Shown here piece after piece: positions 45,328-57,815 of a stretch of 64,000 nucleotides of DNA (positions are counted from its first letter, which is position 1; each line of letters begins with the position of its first letter). This stretch comes from Apophysomyces variabilis (lineage: Eukaryota > Mucoromycota > Mucoromycetes > Mucorales > Mucoraceae), in the NCBI GenBank assembly GCA_002749535.1, contig MZZL01000400.1, forward strand, positions 343,960-407,959. Reading direction: 5' to 3'. The position numbers and the translations under genes are program-made. A model generated the notes under the pieces. The model was not told the DNA's origin and made no database searches. It saw only the letters and a program-made list of their open reading frames with translations.

Positions 45328-48300
45328 AATAAGAAGCGTCTTGAGAGAAGAGCAGGAAGAAGAAGAAACAATAAAAGATCGGGGGTTGTTTGGAGGTTCC
45401 ATTGCAAGTTATATATACAAAGTCAGAATAATCTGGATCTGAACAAACGTGACGTGACCACTGCGATCTTTTCCGATCCCTTCACATGCTGAGAAGTGCC
45501 TATTCCCCCGGTGAAGGGTCAAAAGAAGGGGCCTATAGCTTACAAGATCATCGCCCATGAGGTTATTTTTAGTCCTCTCCACGCTGTAGCTAAAGACATG
45601 GCCGCAATATCCCCTATTCTTGCATCGTAGGCTATCCAGAAGACACTCCCTCTCTCTCACAATGTTGCTGATCAATCTATACAGTACTTTGAATAGGCCT
45701 TTATAGGTTATCTAGTACAGTTACTCTCATTTGATAGATATGCCTGTCATTGAGATAATCCTCTCCAACATTTCCCGCATAATAGTTTTCCCTACGATTC
45801 AAACGGATGGAGCAAGATTGGAGTCCGTCCAAATTGATATACCATCGGAGAAGAAAACATGTGCAATTTACTTGTTAGAGCGGTATTTCCAACGAGAGCA
45901 TAAAATTATATTCGCATCATCATACGTCTTCTTAGTTTGAGAGTGTTCTGTCGGGATAGCTAACCGAATGAGCACAGCTCAATGAACATGTTCAGGCATA
46001 TAAGCTGCTGGGTGTAATTAAATAAGCATTAGCTTCTTTATGGATAAAGATTGTTGCTATCGCAAAATCAGACATTAAACCTCTTGGCACTTCTTGTTCG
46101 GAGCGTTTAAAATAGGAATCGCGGATATGGTCATGCTAATAAAATCGCCAACAGACCTCCTAATGATCAATGACAAAATCCACTCTAGACGCACGATGAT
46201 TTACCGATACGATATTGTATTGTACGCTTTACATTTTGTCTTGTTTAGAAGTATTTAATCATCAAAACAGCTATGGAACAGGTTTTCTGTGCTATTAACC
46301 GATACTTACATTGATATTTTCATTTTGTCATTGTGTGACAAATACCAGAGAGATCAATGAGAAGATTCTTCATGCAGTATGATCGAGTGCTCTTTCAACC
46401 CAGGCGGTTTAAAATTGAAATGATTGCTAAGTAAGCCCAACAATGAATGAGGAGTGATGTTTGTAGTCCTGCTGATGATTATCAGATATCAAGTAAGACC
46501 ATTGAATACCTGTACCTCTTGTAACTTGATGTTTTTCATCTTCTGACAAAACTTCATCTTGTATTACGTTAAGATGGTTGTTGTACAAGTATGCAATGAC
46601 TGGAGGGTTATTCATAATGAATGGCTTGGCACAACATGGCACTGGCCTATTATCGAGCTGATAAGCAACAGTACTTCTAGGTTTGCTAGTTTTTCTTTTT
46701 GCATGTGTTGGGGCGCGAATGCTACATATTCTGATTTCAGGAGATGCCAAGACACCTATTGCAGTTAAACTGCAACTGCTACAATAAGGTTCTTTGTCTG
46801 ATCATTCGCATGGGGTTAAAAAATGGCTCTTCGGGTGGAAAATAGTTTTACCTACATACATTCAAAGCTTGACCATCTGCGATAATACGTACTTCAACAA
46901 AGGAGCTTGCCCTTTTGATTATTTGAATGATAAAGAATAAACAGCCCTCCGCTCATATCTCGTGCATGTCTGATCACGAAAAAAGGAAGTTACTCCGCTT
47001 TGTAAGACATCTTATGTACTGACTCCTTTACGTGTCACATCAAAGACAAATTGATCATGCAAACCTATCCCCACTTACGGATCATCTACGTTCCTCGATC
47101 TGTCCTGTTTATTTTCAACATGGACTTGAAGTTGCTGAAGCGGATTTTTACACTGATCTGTTTCTCAACGCAGAAAACCCTGCAGTATATACATTGCATC
47201 TAAAGCAGAAAATACTACGTGCGGTTGCATTCTGTGTGTATATCCGCATTCCGAAAAAGACAATGAAGGGATCACAAAATTGAAGTACTATGTTATCATT
47301 CAATAAGATAACCAACATCCGCAATACGAGCAGATCTTGTAACGGTCGAAGACATCTATAGAATCTAGAGCGCAAGAAAGATGATACGTGCAATACTAAT
47401 CTCTTTTTCTTAGACGGGCTTGACTGTTTCTAGCCCTTGGCAAATGCCCTCAGATCATATGGCATATAACGAAATCCCTTTGTTTTCTTATTTTAGTACT
47501 TATTATGTCTTGTTTTGGTCTCAACGGGATCATGTCACGGCATAAGCAGTTGCTTTAGCTTTGAACGGAAAAATGCACTAATTATGTCCGAGTCTATAGC
47601 CACGGGGTCGGACTTTTCCGCCGGGATGCATCCGTAGATGACCGACTGCATAACTTTGCTGGGCATTCCATACCTTTGAGAATCGGACCGGAGAAACAGC
47701 AAAAAAGTATCATTTCTAATGCGCGCAAACCTAATGTTAGCGCTTATACACGTGGAACCCATGTTGGAGCCAGTAGCCCATCCCGTTAGCACTAGAAGCT
47801 CTACGTAAAAGGTTGGGAAGAACTTTGATAGTAATAGCTCCGCTTCACCGCGCTTAAAGATGCAGATTGCTTATCAGCTTATGGCGTGGATAATTAGAGC
47901 CCACTCAATAGACACAATGCATTCACGTCTTTGACATGAATATTCAACTAAGTACAATTATCCATATTCTCTTTGATGTTATCCTTCGATAGTTTATTGT
48001 AGTAGATGTTTTGACATTGAAATGAAGTAGTAGCATGTTCTTCTTTCCTGAATTCAATGAAGCCTGGGCGATTCCTTTTAGCTGTCAATTCCGCCAGCTA
48101 CCAGTTACTGAATAACTATGCTCTCTCTTTTTCTAACCGTTTATCCGAGTCCCTTGGTCCCAATCGTCTGAAACAATATTTATGCGAAGCAAGGCCTCAT
48201 ATGGTGTGTTGCCATTGTTTTCTCCTTGTATCAAAAGAGTAAGAAAAGAGGAGAGAAGGTTGTTCAATTTTTAATATGGTTAGACATACTAAATGCTTAA

Positions 48301-48627
48301 ACAAAAGGAATGTGATGGGATAAATGTGACACGCTCTATAAACACACAGAGGATGCTCGAAGCTTGTCTTTAAATCCAGCTGCAGAAAGATATGTGAAAT
48401 CCTAGATTTGAACGAGAGTCTGTGGGCTCTAAGGCACTTTATGTTCTTCAATAAAGACAATATGGGTGAGATTGGCAGAAAAATAGGTTCCTTTTCTCAT
48501 CCGACTCGAGAGTCTGCCCGCGGTGTCCTAACCCCGCTCAATTCCGGGGAAACGGAGATCCGAGATCAGGCCAAAATTTATACAGCACCTTTCCAATGGC
48601 AGCAGAGTTTTTGTTGCAAAGAAAAAA
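45328..48627. other. Gene-poor block
   Basis: About 3.3 kb between divergent PCS60 and URI. Short frames exist (plus 45731, plus 47032, minus 46750, minus 47792) but none shows a family motif, splice-supported extension or coding continuity. No terminal repeats or transposase remnants were recognised. Confidence 0.5.
45410..45418 (-). promoter_or_regulatory. TATA-like element before PCS60
   Basis: Minus strand reads GTATATATAAC. It lies about 85 bases before the preferred start at 45327 and only about 10 before the alternative Met at 45402, which makes that Met unlikely to be within the mRNA. Confidence 0.4.
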
Positions 48628-50926
48628 ATGGATCTTTTGGGTCAAGTCGATCGATTGACAACCCATATTGGTCAAAATCTCGAGTATTTAGAAACAGAAC
48701 TTCAACGATGGCAGACATACAAGCGAGACAACGATGCCTTGAAGAAACAGCTAAAAACTTTGCCGGACACAACCGCGAAAACAGCCATGGTAAAGACGAA
48801 ACGCACATGCCAGAACGTGCCTGGTCTAATAAAATTAGCTACTGATACAAAACAAAATAGATCCCGATAGGCAAACTTGCTTTCATGCCTGGTCGACTGA
48901 TTCATACGAACGAGATCTTGGTACTACTTGGTGATAATTATTATGCAGAGCGATCAGCAAAACAAGCTATCGGAATTGTTGAGCGACGGGATGAGTGTAG
49001 GTTTCTGTGAACGTGTGTGCCAAAACCGTTAATGAAATCAATATCCTTAGTGGTAAAAGAAAACCTGGCCCTGATCGAAGCGCAGCTTAATGCTGCCAAG
49101 ACCAAATCCGATGCAAGCAATGTGTTGCAACAGAGCGGTCAGGTAACGAGAGAAATCTGTGGGACAATGTTTTTGTATGCTAAAGAAAAGTAGACGAATG
49201 AAGAGGGTCTTCCTATTATGGAAATACGCGAAGAACTTCCTTCTCCTCCTTCGACGACTGAAAAGAAGCAGGTCCTAAAAGAGGAGCCACGGGGCGAATT
49301 ACCTGCTTCTGTTCAGCGTGCTAGAGATATGATGAAGTCCAAACCAGTCAAAACGGACGAAAACAAAGCGTTATTTGATATGCTACAGCAACTAGAAGAG
49401 GAAGAAGAGGAAGCAGTAGAGGAGGAAATAGAACAAAAGGAAGAGAACCACGAAGAGGAAGAAAAGGATGCTGATCAAGAATGGGATGAACTTTATGATA
49501 CTGAAGTAACGGATACAATGTTTGATCATTTTGAAGACGACGAGGAGTATGCTGCGGATGGTGTTGTCGAGCAGGAAGATGCGACATACCATGATGAACC
49601 TGAGGAAAAGGATGAAGATCATATAAGCAAGGATCGCGGCCTCCCAGACATCGTTGAGCGCCAAGAAAACCTAAGTATGGAGACTGCTAGAAAGGACCAG
49701 TCGATGAAAACAAGTGTAAAGGATGTTGTCGTCGAGACAAAGGAAGAGAGAATTACTGTTGAACCCTCCATTAAGAGCGCAAGAAAGCCAAAGAAAGTCT
49801 CCAGATTCAAATTGGCACGGCAAGAGGAGCGAGTATCTGAAAAAAACATCGGGTCGAACGTAGCAAGTAGTGCAATCCCCTCGGTGATTGAGCGAGAGAA
49901 TCCGTCAGCACCAATCCATCCACCGGAGAAGCCAAAATCGGTTCATGATAGAAGTGTACCAACCGTTTTAAGCAGTGACGCATTGAAATCACGGCAAAAA
50001 TTACCTGCAGGGCCTGCAAAAGATGGTAGTGCACCTGTCAAGGAGAAAAAAAAGGTGTCTAAATTTAAGCAATCCAGGCAACAAGAGAAGCCATCCGAGC
50101 GAAAAGTGACCTGGGACGATACGACTACTGTGCGAGAACACGAGCGTCTTTCAGCACCTACAACGACGTCCGCTCCTTTATATTCTGAACCACTTAAGGA
50201 AGAAGCAGAGGAGAAGCCTCTGCCTGCAGTTCGAACACCTGCAGACATTTTTAGCCTTATGCGTGGAAATCAAAACGCAGAAATAGAATACCCATCACTT
50301 GATGATGATGATCATACACCCAAAGACAGCAAGTCAGTGGATATCCAGGAACTTGTATCTGCAGCTAAAAAGATGCCCGAGACATTTTGGCGGCCTGTTG
50401 ACGGAAGCGATGAGCAAGCTATCCAGCAAGTTCAAGAGATGCGATCGACTGAACCTGCCATACGAGGACCACCGTCCTTAGTCAAGAGCAAGATGGATAC
50501 CAACATCATGAAAGGTCAAGTGATAGAGCGCGAAACCGAAAACTTGGATTTGGACCAAGTGGAGGATGACATGGACATGCGAGAGGTAAAGATGCGGAGA
50601 TGAAATAAGCAGGTTATGTATAACGAGGTCGCTGTGTTAGATTGCTGCCAAATATCATAGTAAAAGACAGGAGCTTGTGGCCGCCATGGAAGGCTTCCAA
50701 TACGAACCCAAGCCTGAATTCGAGGTATTAGCAGGAAATACTTGCATGAAACTGATAGAGCGATTCATATTCATGTATTAATTAGGTGATTGACGAAGAA
50801 TTACCGCTTCCTAAACAGCAGAAAGGAAAGAAAGAAGAACAAGTGGAAGAAGAACCGCAACCCCGGAAAGTGTCAAGATTCAAAGCAGCCCGACTAGGAC
50901 TTAGACCTTCTCATGGAATCGAATAA
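48628..50926 (+). CDS. BUD27: URI/Bud27 unconventional prefoldin, RPB5 interactor
   Basis: Prefoldin-like chaperone that works with Rpb5 in assembly of nuclear RNA polymerases and in TOR-linked translation control. Exons: 48628-48789, 48861-48996, 49051-49142, 49194-50585, 50641-50724, 50786-50926, giving 668 residues. The alpha-prefoldin domain is about 1-125: coiled helix (QNLEYLETELQRWQTYKRDN), beta hairpins (PIGKLAFMPGRLIHTNEILVLLGDNYYAE), second helix (KENLALIEAQLNAAKTKSD). A very acidic central region follows (QQLEEEEEEAVEEE, WDELYDTEVTDTMFDHFEDDEE), matching the Rpb5-binding acidic zone of the family. The motif K-V-S-R/K-F-K-x-x-R recurs three times (about 331, 417 and 650). It converges on TRM6. 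Orthology rests on prefoldin fold plus acidic region. Confidence 0.82.
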
Positions 50927-51258
50927 TCCGTAGCTGTCATACTTCTTTTTATTTCATTCATTAGCCTTGTACAAAACAAAAAAAGCAACTCTGCATATTC
51001 TGGTAATAAAAGATCCACAATCCTTTTGACATTTCTATGACTTACACCAAGGGAACTTGGGCTTTTGGCAACTTGTTCGCCCATTCAAGTCCATTAGATA
51101 GGAACAAGCAACGCCTTCTTTTAGTAAGCTGTGTCTCTCACTCCCCCTTCTAATCAGTCAGCAGAGTGGAAGAAAAGAAAGAAAATATCAAAAGCCTTAG
51201 TGTATTGATGGTTTTTTTTTTCTTTTTGAAACTATATGTAAGAAAACAAGTATTTGCT
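50927..51258. other. Short intergenic between convergent BUD27 and TRM6
   Basis: 332 bases of 3' flanks; T-rich run near 51210. No gene. Confidence 0.5.
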
Positions 51259-53146
51259 CTATGATGACGAAGTCTCTAGTGATGCTGGCTCGCTTGTCAT
51301 GGGTTCGGCTTCTGTTGATGCAGATTCTTTCTTTCCTTCTCCTGCCTTTTTCGTTTCAGTCTTTCTCTTCTTACCGCGTCGATTATTTTCGTTTGGAACC
51401 AAGGAAGGATCAAATGGACAGTCAATAACACGGAATCCAGATAAAAGATAGCCACCACTTGCACTAGTGTTCATCTCTGGATGTGTACGTCCTGGTAAGA
51501 CCTACAAGAAACCGTAGTTCAGACAAACCAGTACCTTAGACCCTACTCTTTCTCCTTACCTGATAGCGACGGAGACTGCTCTCAGTGATATCTGCTTGGA
51601 GATAATCACTCGACTTTCGCATCCAATGTGCTGCGGACAATAATGCTTCTTTATGGTGGCTGTAAATGACAACGGGTCTTGACCCATTGATATACTTGGT
51701 AAGATACTCGAGAACCGTTTCAGGTGCATAAGAGGATGAGATGACAAGACTTAAATAAACCAAAAAGAAATTCAGTCTCCCCTTGACCAAGATAGGATTC
51801 CAAATTTACCCATCAAATCCGCCATCAAGCAAAAGTTTTCGTGAATGAGTTCTCACTTCAGCTGCCTTTTTTCGTCGAAGATAACTCTTCATTTCATTTT
51901 CAGATAATTTCTCAAGCTCTTCCGTTGTCTTTTCTTCCCATGGTTCTATTCATCCACGTCGTACAGTAAGTGATTCAACCATTGTATAGAAAACGACGTC
52001 CCTACCATCTACAACAGAAGGATCCACACGCGAAAATGGGACTGTATGGATTGTATCCAAAATATGCTTGGAGAAATTCATGTACCGTAGGATATCGTAG
52101 TTGTGAGCCTCACCCTCGTGGAGACCCACAATGGTACCATATCCGCCCATTCTCTCCGCCACAGCTGCCACGATCAGACCTTGAGTGTCATCTACCACAA
52201 GGATCTTGCTATTGGCGTGTATATTCGCCAAGCTCAGCAGTTGTGAAAGCGTATCAATCCGAAGGTTCCTGATATACATGAATTAGTTTCCTCTTTCAAG
52301 TTCAGGCCCTTTTTACGATTTCGTCTTACTTGATCTTTTCAGGATTCTTGTTGAAGAAATACTCAGTAATGGAACTTAATGTCGGTCGAACAGGAGTGAA
52401 AACCTTCATAAATCTGTCCATATCTCCCGTTAAGAGCTTTCCGTTTTCATTACATGAAAAAAAAACATACTTTTTCTTCTTTCGTTGAATATATTTTGCC
52501 TTGGAATATTCCGTTTTCTTGCTAAATTCAGTATGCGATTCCATCATTTTTTGGATGATTTCCTGAACACATAGAAACGTGTAAACACCGGGACAATCTT
52601 TTCGCGCATGCAAGTTTCCCTTATACCTCGGCTGCCATGTTTCCTTTCAAACCTTCTGCTTTCAGCTTTTCGATTTCTTCATGCGTCAGTGTCTGAACGG
52701 TAGCATCATCATTAATGGTCTGATTGTTCGCTGTCGTATCCTCTACGAAATCGGATAAGAAAATACAGCAAGAAAACGAGACCCTCGTTACTGACCCACG
52801 ACACTCAACGCCCAGTTTTTTATCGGTCGAATGCTTCCTTTTTGATCGTAGATTTCATACGATAGACCAAATGGTTGGCCGATTAAGTTGTCTGCTTGAA
52901 AGGTGCCAAATTTCCCCAAAGACACATTTCTGCTCAATGCTTTTTGTTAAACATCGACGGTCCGAATGCCCATGGTGATTATGCTCTTTACGTGTTTGGC
53001 TTCAAGTTGACAAATTTGACGTTGCCACTCGGCATATGGATCAGAACATTCTGAAGTGCCTGAATATGTGGAAATTGGTCTGCAATGTCGTCCTGTGCTG
53101 TTGTGGCAGGAACAACGGTTGGTGATGCTGCTGCTAATTCAGTCAT
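51259..53146 (-). CDS. TRM6: tRNA m1A58 methyltransferase non-catalytic subunit Trm6 (Gcd10)
   Basis: RNA-binding partner of Trm61 in the nuclear complex that methylates A58 of tRNAs, including initiator tRNA. Exons: 53146-52992, 52929-52796, 52742-52627, 52562-52471, 52413-52330, 52268-52006, 51945-51810, 51749-51560, 51501-51259, giving 470 residues, close to yeast Gcd10. Family blocks: NVLIHMPSGNVKFVNLKPNT, SLGKFGTFQADNLIGQPFGL, TLTHEEIEKLKAEGL, the basic KAKYIQRKKKKFMKVFTPVRPT, a degenerate Rossmann part (ANIHANSKILVVDDTQGLI, AERMGGYGTIVGLHEGEAHN), GLVISSSYAPETVLEYLTKY, and the end block LPGRTHPEMNTSASGGYLLSG. The C-terminal tail is lysine/acidic. The Rossmann part lacks the catalytic SAM motif, as expected for this subunit. 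Exon joins are consistent in phase throughout. Confidence 0.9.
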
Positions 53147-53580
53147 GCCACGCAGGGTTCGTTTTAATCGTTAGAGTAGCTTAGAATTTTTTTTCTGAAC
53201 GACTCTCCTCCTTCCTTTTCAAAGGAGCAGTCCTCTTGCACAGCTGAGAAACAGTCCTTTTGGGACCTGCATGACTTGACTTCTTTTGTGCTGGTCGGAC
53301 AAAACTTAAAAAGCTTCATCAAATTGCTTACTATACAGTGTAATCATTCATCGACTATTTTGTGTTTTATCTGGTTCACCATTGTTCTTTCATATCCGAA
53401 AATCGCAAGAGCAAAACAAGCAGAAATTAGAAACGATCTCATCAGACTGTTTATTTAATTCCTTTTTACATAAAGTTTGCTTGAAGAAAAAAAAGAATAT
53501 GATACATGGAAAGTACCCACGTGTAAATAATGACATGGATGGAAAGGTGTTAAGATAGCATTAGATATCGAATTGTTGCT
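53147..53580. other. Intergenic
   Basis: 434 bases: TRM6 upstream and TRP5 downstream sequence. A plus-strand 60-codon frame at 53276 shows nothing recognisable. Confidence 0.5.
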
Positions 53581-55787
53581 CTACGGTCTCAGATCCCAGC
53601 CGATCTTAGGACCAAGTCTTGGAAGCACTTCGCATACAGTATGCATATCCTTGTCACCTCTTCCAGACAGACAGATGACAATGTCTTTGTCCTTGGGAAG
53701 TTCCTGCGCCTTTCGATAGGCCCAGTAAATAGCATGAGAGGATTCTAATGCAGGAATAATGCCTTCGAGTTCCGTCAATTTTCTGAATCCTTGCAATGCT
53801 TGGGCATCATCGGCAACAACATATTCAGCTCTTCCGGTATCTTTCAGGTATGCATGCTCAGGACCCACGCCTGGGTAATCCAGACCGGCACTGACTGAGT
53901 GGGTTTCAATGATTTGACCCTTCTCATCTTGCAAGAGGTAAGTTCTTGTACCGTGCAACACACCAGGTGTTCCCTTGGTCAAGGTAGCGGAATGATGATC
54001 TGTGTCCACACCATCACCGCCAGCTTCCACACCGAGAATATGGACAGTGGGGTCATTCACGAACGGATGGAACATACCGATGGAGTTAGAACCACCACCA
54101 ACACAAGCAACAACCATATCCGGAAGCTTTCCGGCCTTCTCGAGCATTTGTCGCTTGGTTTCCTTGCCGATGACGGACTGGAACTCACGGACGATCATTG
54201 GAAACGGATGGGGTCCGATAGCTGAGCCAACTAAGTAATGGGTGGTGGCGACATTGGTGACCCAGTCACGCATAGCCTCATTGATAGCATCCTTCAACGT
54301 ACGGGATCCGTCTTTCACGGGAACGACAGTGGCACCAAGCATTTGCATACGGAAGACATTGAGTTGCTGACGACGGCAATCTTCTTCACCCATATAGACG
54401 ACACACTGCATACCAAACTTCGCACAGACTGTGGCAGTGGCGACACCATGCTGCCCAGCACCAGTCTCTGCAATGATTCGCTTCTTACCAAGACGCTTTG
54501 CCAACAATATTTGACCGACGGCATTGTTGATTTTATGCGAACCGGTGTGGTTGAGATCTTCACGCTTTAACCAAATCCTGGCACCACCTGCATCTTCAGT
54601 CATACGGTTTGCAAATTGCAGCTGTGAGGGTCGCGAGATGTAGTCATAATACGATTCAAACTCGGCAATGAAGGCGGGGTCGTTCTTGGCTTCGATGAAT
54701 ACTTTTTCGAGCTGCGTCAAACAGTCCACCAGGGACTCAGGGACGTAAGCACCACCAAATTCACCGAAACGGGTTTGCATTTCGTAAAAGTTCTTGATAG
54801 GGTCGCTCACCACAATACCACGACCAGCCGCGTCACTCACTTCGATGTCAGCTTCACCATTTGCGCTTATATCTGTTACTGGTTTGCGGCCGGAGACCTC
54901 AGAAACATAACGTTCCACGACCTGGACCACGTCTTGCTTGGCTTCAACCGCTTCGCGAATCAATGTGATGATACGTGAACCAATCACAACACCTTCTGAG
55001 TGAGCTCCAACTTGACTAAAATGCTCCTTTGTTGAAACACCGAAACCGACGGCTAACGGCACGTCTGTGTATTTCTTGATACGAGCGATCATTTGCGGTA
55101 ATTCAGTATTGACTTGCTCTGAGACACCGGTGACACCCATGCGCGACACAACGTAAATGAAAGAATCTGTTACGGTGGCCAGCAGTTGGATACGGCTCTC
55201 GGTAGTGGAAGGTGCAATCAAAGGAACATAAGAGAGACCTTGTTCCAAGCATTTGTTTCTGAAGCTGTGGGATTCCTCAGGAGGCAGGTCAACCAGAATA
55301 TATCCATTTACACCGGCTTCCTTGCAGTCAAGAACGATCTGTTCTTCGCCATAGGCCAATACGGGATTGTAGTATCCCATGAATACAACGGGTATCTTAA
55401 GTCCTCGTGCACGAGCATCACGAACCATCTGCAGACACATTTTGATGTCTGTGTTGTGTTTGAGGGAAGCCTGTGTGTCCTATGAGTCACGATGGTTCAA
55501 ACTCCCCATGAAAACTTACCGTGTTTGCATATTGAATGGTAGGGCCATCTGCTAACGGATCTGTGAAAGGAATACCCAATTCGATGACATCTACACCTCC
55601 TCTTTGGAGAGCCAGCATGATATCTGGTGTAATTGATGGCTCGGGGAATCCAGCCGTGACGAAGGCGACAAAGGCAGGGCGATCTGAAGATATACAAGGT
55701 AAGACAAAACATTCTCCGTCAACAGCTCCCAACAAGCATACTTTGTGACTTGGCTAACTTGAAAGCTTGACGAAGACCGGAAGACAT
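53581..55787 (-). CDS. TRP5: Bifunctional tryptophan synthase (alpha-beta fusion)
   Basis: Last two steps of tryptophan synthesis: the alpha part cleaves indole-3-glycerol phosphate to indole, and the PLP-dependent beta part joins indole to serine. Exons: 55787-55742, 55683-55520, 55479-53581, giving 702 residues, like the fungal fusion enzymes. The alpha domain is about 1-265: [29 protein letters not shown] with catalytic Glu 50 and Asp 61, [17 protein letters not shown] and the phosphate-binding GVVIGSR. A linker of about 25 residues leads to the beta domain (about 300-702): [29 protein letters not shown] with PLP Lys 386, [12 protein letters not shown], the [10 protein letters not shown] phosphate cup, and the end [13 protein letters not shown]. 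All key residues are present. Intron 2 is 40 bases, the shortest in my models. This is the clearest sign that the source is a fungus. Confidence 0.96.
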
Positions 55788-57815
55788 TATGAGGTAGGGA
55801 TAAGTGAGAAGAAGAGATGGAAAAGAAGATAGTTGACCAAGCGAAGCTCACTACTTATGCTAAAAAAAAAAAAAGGATCGCTCTTTTAAACCCAAAAAAT
55901 GAGCAAAGATGTGACTGTCTAATTTATCTCCTGTTGACCGAATTCGGTAGTGACAACAGGCAAATTTGAAACAAGTGGATAGCCAGTCGTGGCCCGAGGC
56001 CGCACTTCGCGCTCTACAGGAGATAACACACACTGAACTGGCTCTGTCTGCTTCCCCTCCCTCCTCCTTTCTAATATAGGCTTAAAAAGTCACCGTATCC
56101 ATTCTCTTTTTAACCAACAATTATTTAACATAGATACTAAATAGAATTGAAGAATTGGACCTTTGATATGGATCTATTCAAGTAAGAGCTAAAATGTTGT
56201 CATTTGACATCACTAATGATCATGCTGTGTACGTTGAACGACTAAGAGCAGGCATATTTTATTTGCCTATAGAAATTTAAATCCTTCGGGAGGAAGAAAA
56301 GATTTGGAGAGGCGCATTTCAAAAATCTTTGATGACTGATTTCACTTGACGGTTGTGACTGCACGAATCATAGAAACCATAAAAGATGTTCACTCTTTAC
56401 CTGACAGCCAAATACGAATAGAAACAAAACAGGCTCGGGTAACTTTGTATAGTCGATTCTTAACCTTCACTCAATAGGCGCAATGCGTTTAATCTTGTAA
56501 ATGCCCATGGCGGTCGACTTTGATATACCGAAGCCAAGCAACGTTTACAGGAACAGCTCTTATTTCACATACATTATCTCTTTATGCAACTTTGCTTTTA
56601 CAGTTGACAGCTATCCTACTTTTAGTGAACGCTTAAAGTTCGGTTACGGCACGGTGACCGCTCGTGCGGCAAGATGCTTTTAACCTTACTTGCGGCGATA
56701 CCACACCGGTTTGCATTTCGCAGTCCGGAATATGCCCCTGTCACTTGTTTCCATCTGTGCTTATAAGAAATCTGGTAATAACAAATACTGTCCAACATGG
56801 ATACGCCCGGATGATGATTTCCCTGTTACTATTACTAAGTCCTATTCCAGGACACACATGCATTAAAGGAAATCTGCTTCCTGCCAGACTGCGAAGTTGC
56901 AGAAATGCCAGTTTCGGAATGATGCTGAAAGTTCCTGGGAAAAGAAGACTAGTTAGGAAGTGGTGGGAAGATGAACCTGTTCAACCTATTCCAATGCATA
57001 ACCTAATTAACTAACTTCCAATCACTCCAGTCTTAGGAAACATAAAGATATACCGTTATTTTCTTTATTGGGGAGAGTTGGGTATGTCGTACCAACATGC
57101 CGAATGACGAAATGTTTATTTTGCCACGTACCACTTGCTAGTGGCTTTTACTCATTGTTCAAGTTCGGATCATATGAATAACCGGCTTTTAGACCCTTGT
57201 CCCGGTGAGGCTTTTTCCGAAGCTTTTAGATCCAAAAGAATAAAGCTCTCCAAGAACTGACGTAAACAGTTCGGCAAGGAACTGCATCCTTTACCAAAAA
57301 TATCCAAAGCCCTTAGACACGTGAGGACATACTCCGAAACCTTCCTTGTACCTTACTTGGTTTAAAGCCGTCCATTATCCGAAGGGAACATGTCAATATA
57401 TACTTGTGTATAAATAATGCTGCAAATAGAGAAATAATAATAATAATAATGTATGACTGTTAGGAACAATGTCATCGCGTTGATCGTTCTTGCTTGGCTT
57501 GGTGCAACATGCAGGACTTCAACTTATCTTCGCAGATTGATTGCTTATCTTTTTTCCGGAAATTCTTAACCGCTCTGCAAGAACACCAATTGAATCTTGC
57601 AGACGGATTAGATAGTGAAAGGACTTTTTGCTATTGTTACTCAAAGCCTAGATGTTCCGTCAGAATTTTTCATTTATTTTACAGAAATTCACTTCATTAC
57701 AATCTTTTAAAGGTCTACAAAGCGTATAATAATAATAGTATTTACAAAATAAAAAAGCGAAAAGCAAAAAGGAAAGCATGCTAAGGTTGTCGATCAACAA
57801 TCAACCATTTCTTTT
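55788..57815. other. Gene-poor block
   Basis: About 2 kb between minus-strand TRP5 and AVT genes. A plus-strand frame at 56664-57014 contains a run (MMISLLLLLSPIPGHTC) that mimics a signal peptide, but it has no other support. There is an AAT microsatellite at 57433-57450. Confidence 0.45.
57433..57450. repeat. AAT microsatellite
   Basis: Six uninterrupted AAT-type units in an AT-rich stretch. Confidence 0.8.

Noticed and set aside
45328..45402. Alternative PCS60 start at 45402
   Set aside because: A TATA-like run ends only about 10 bases upstream, so this Met is probably not in the mRNA.
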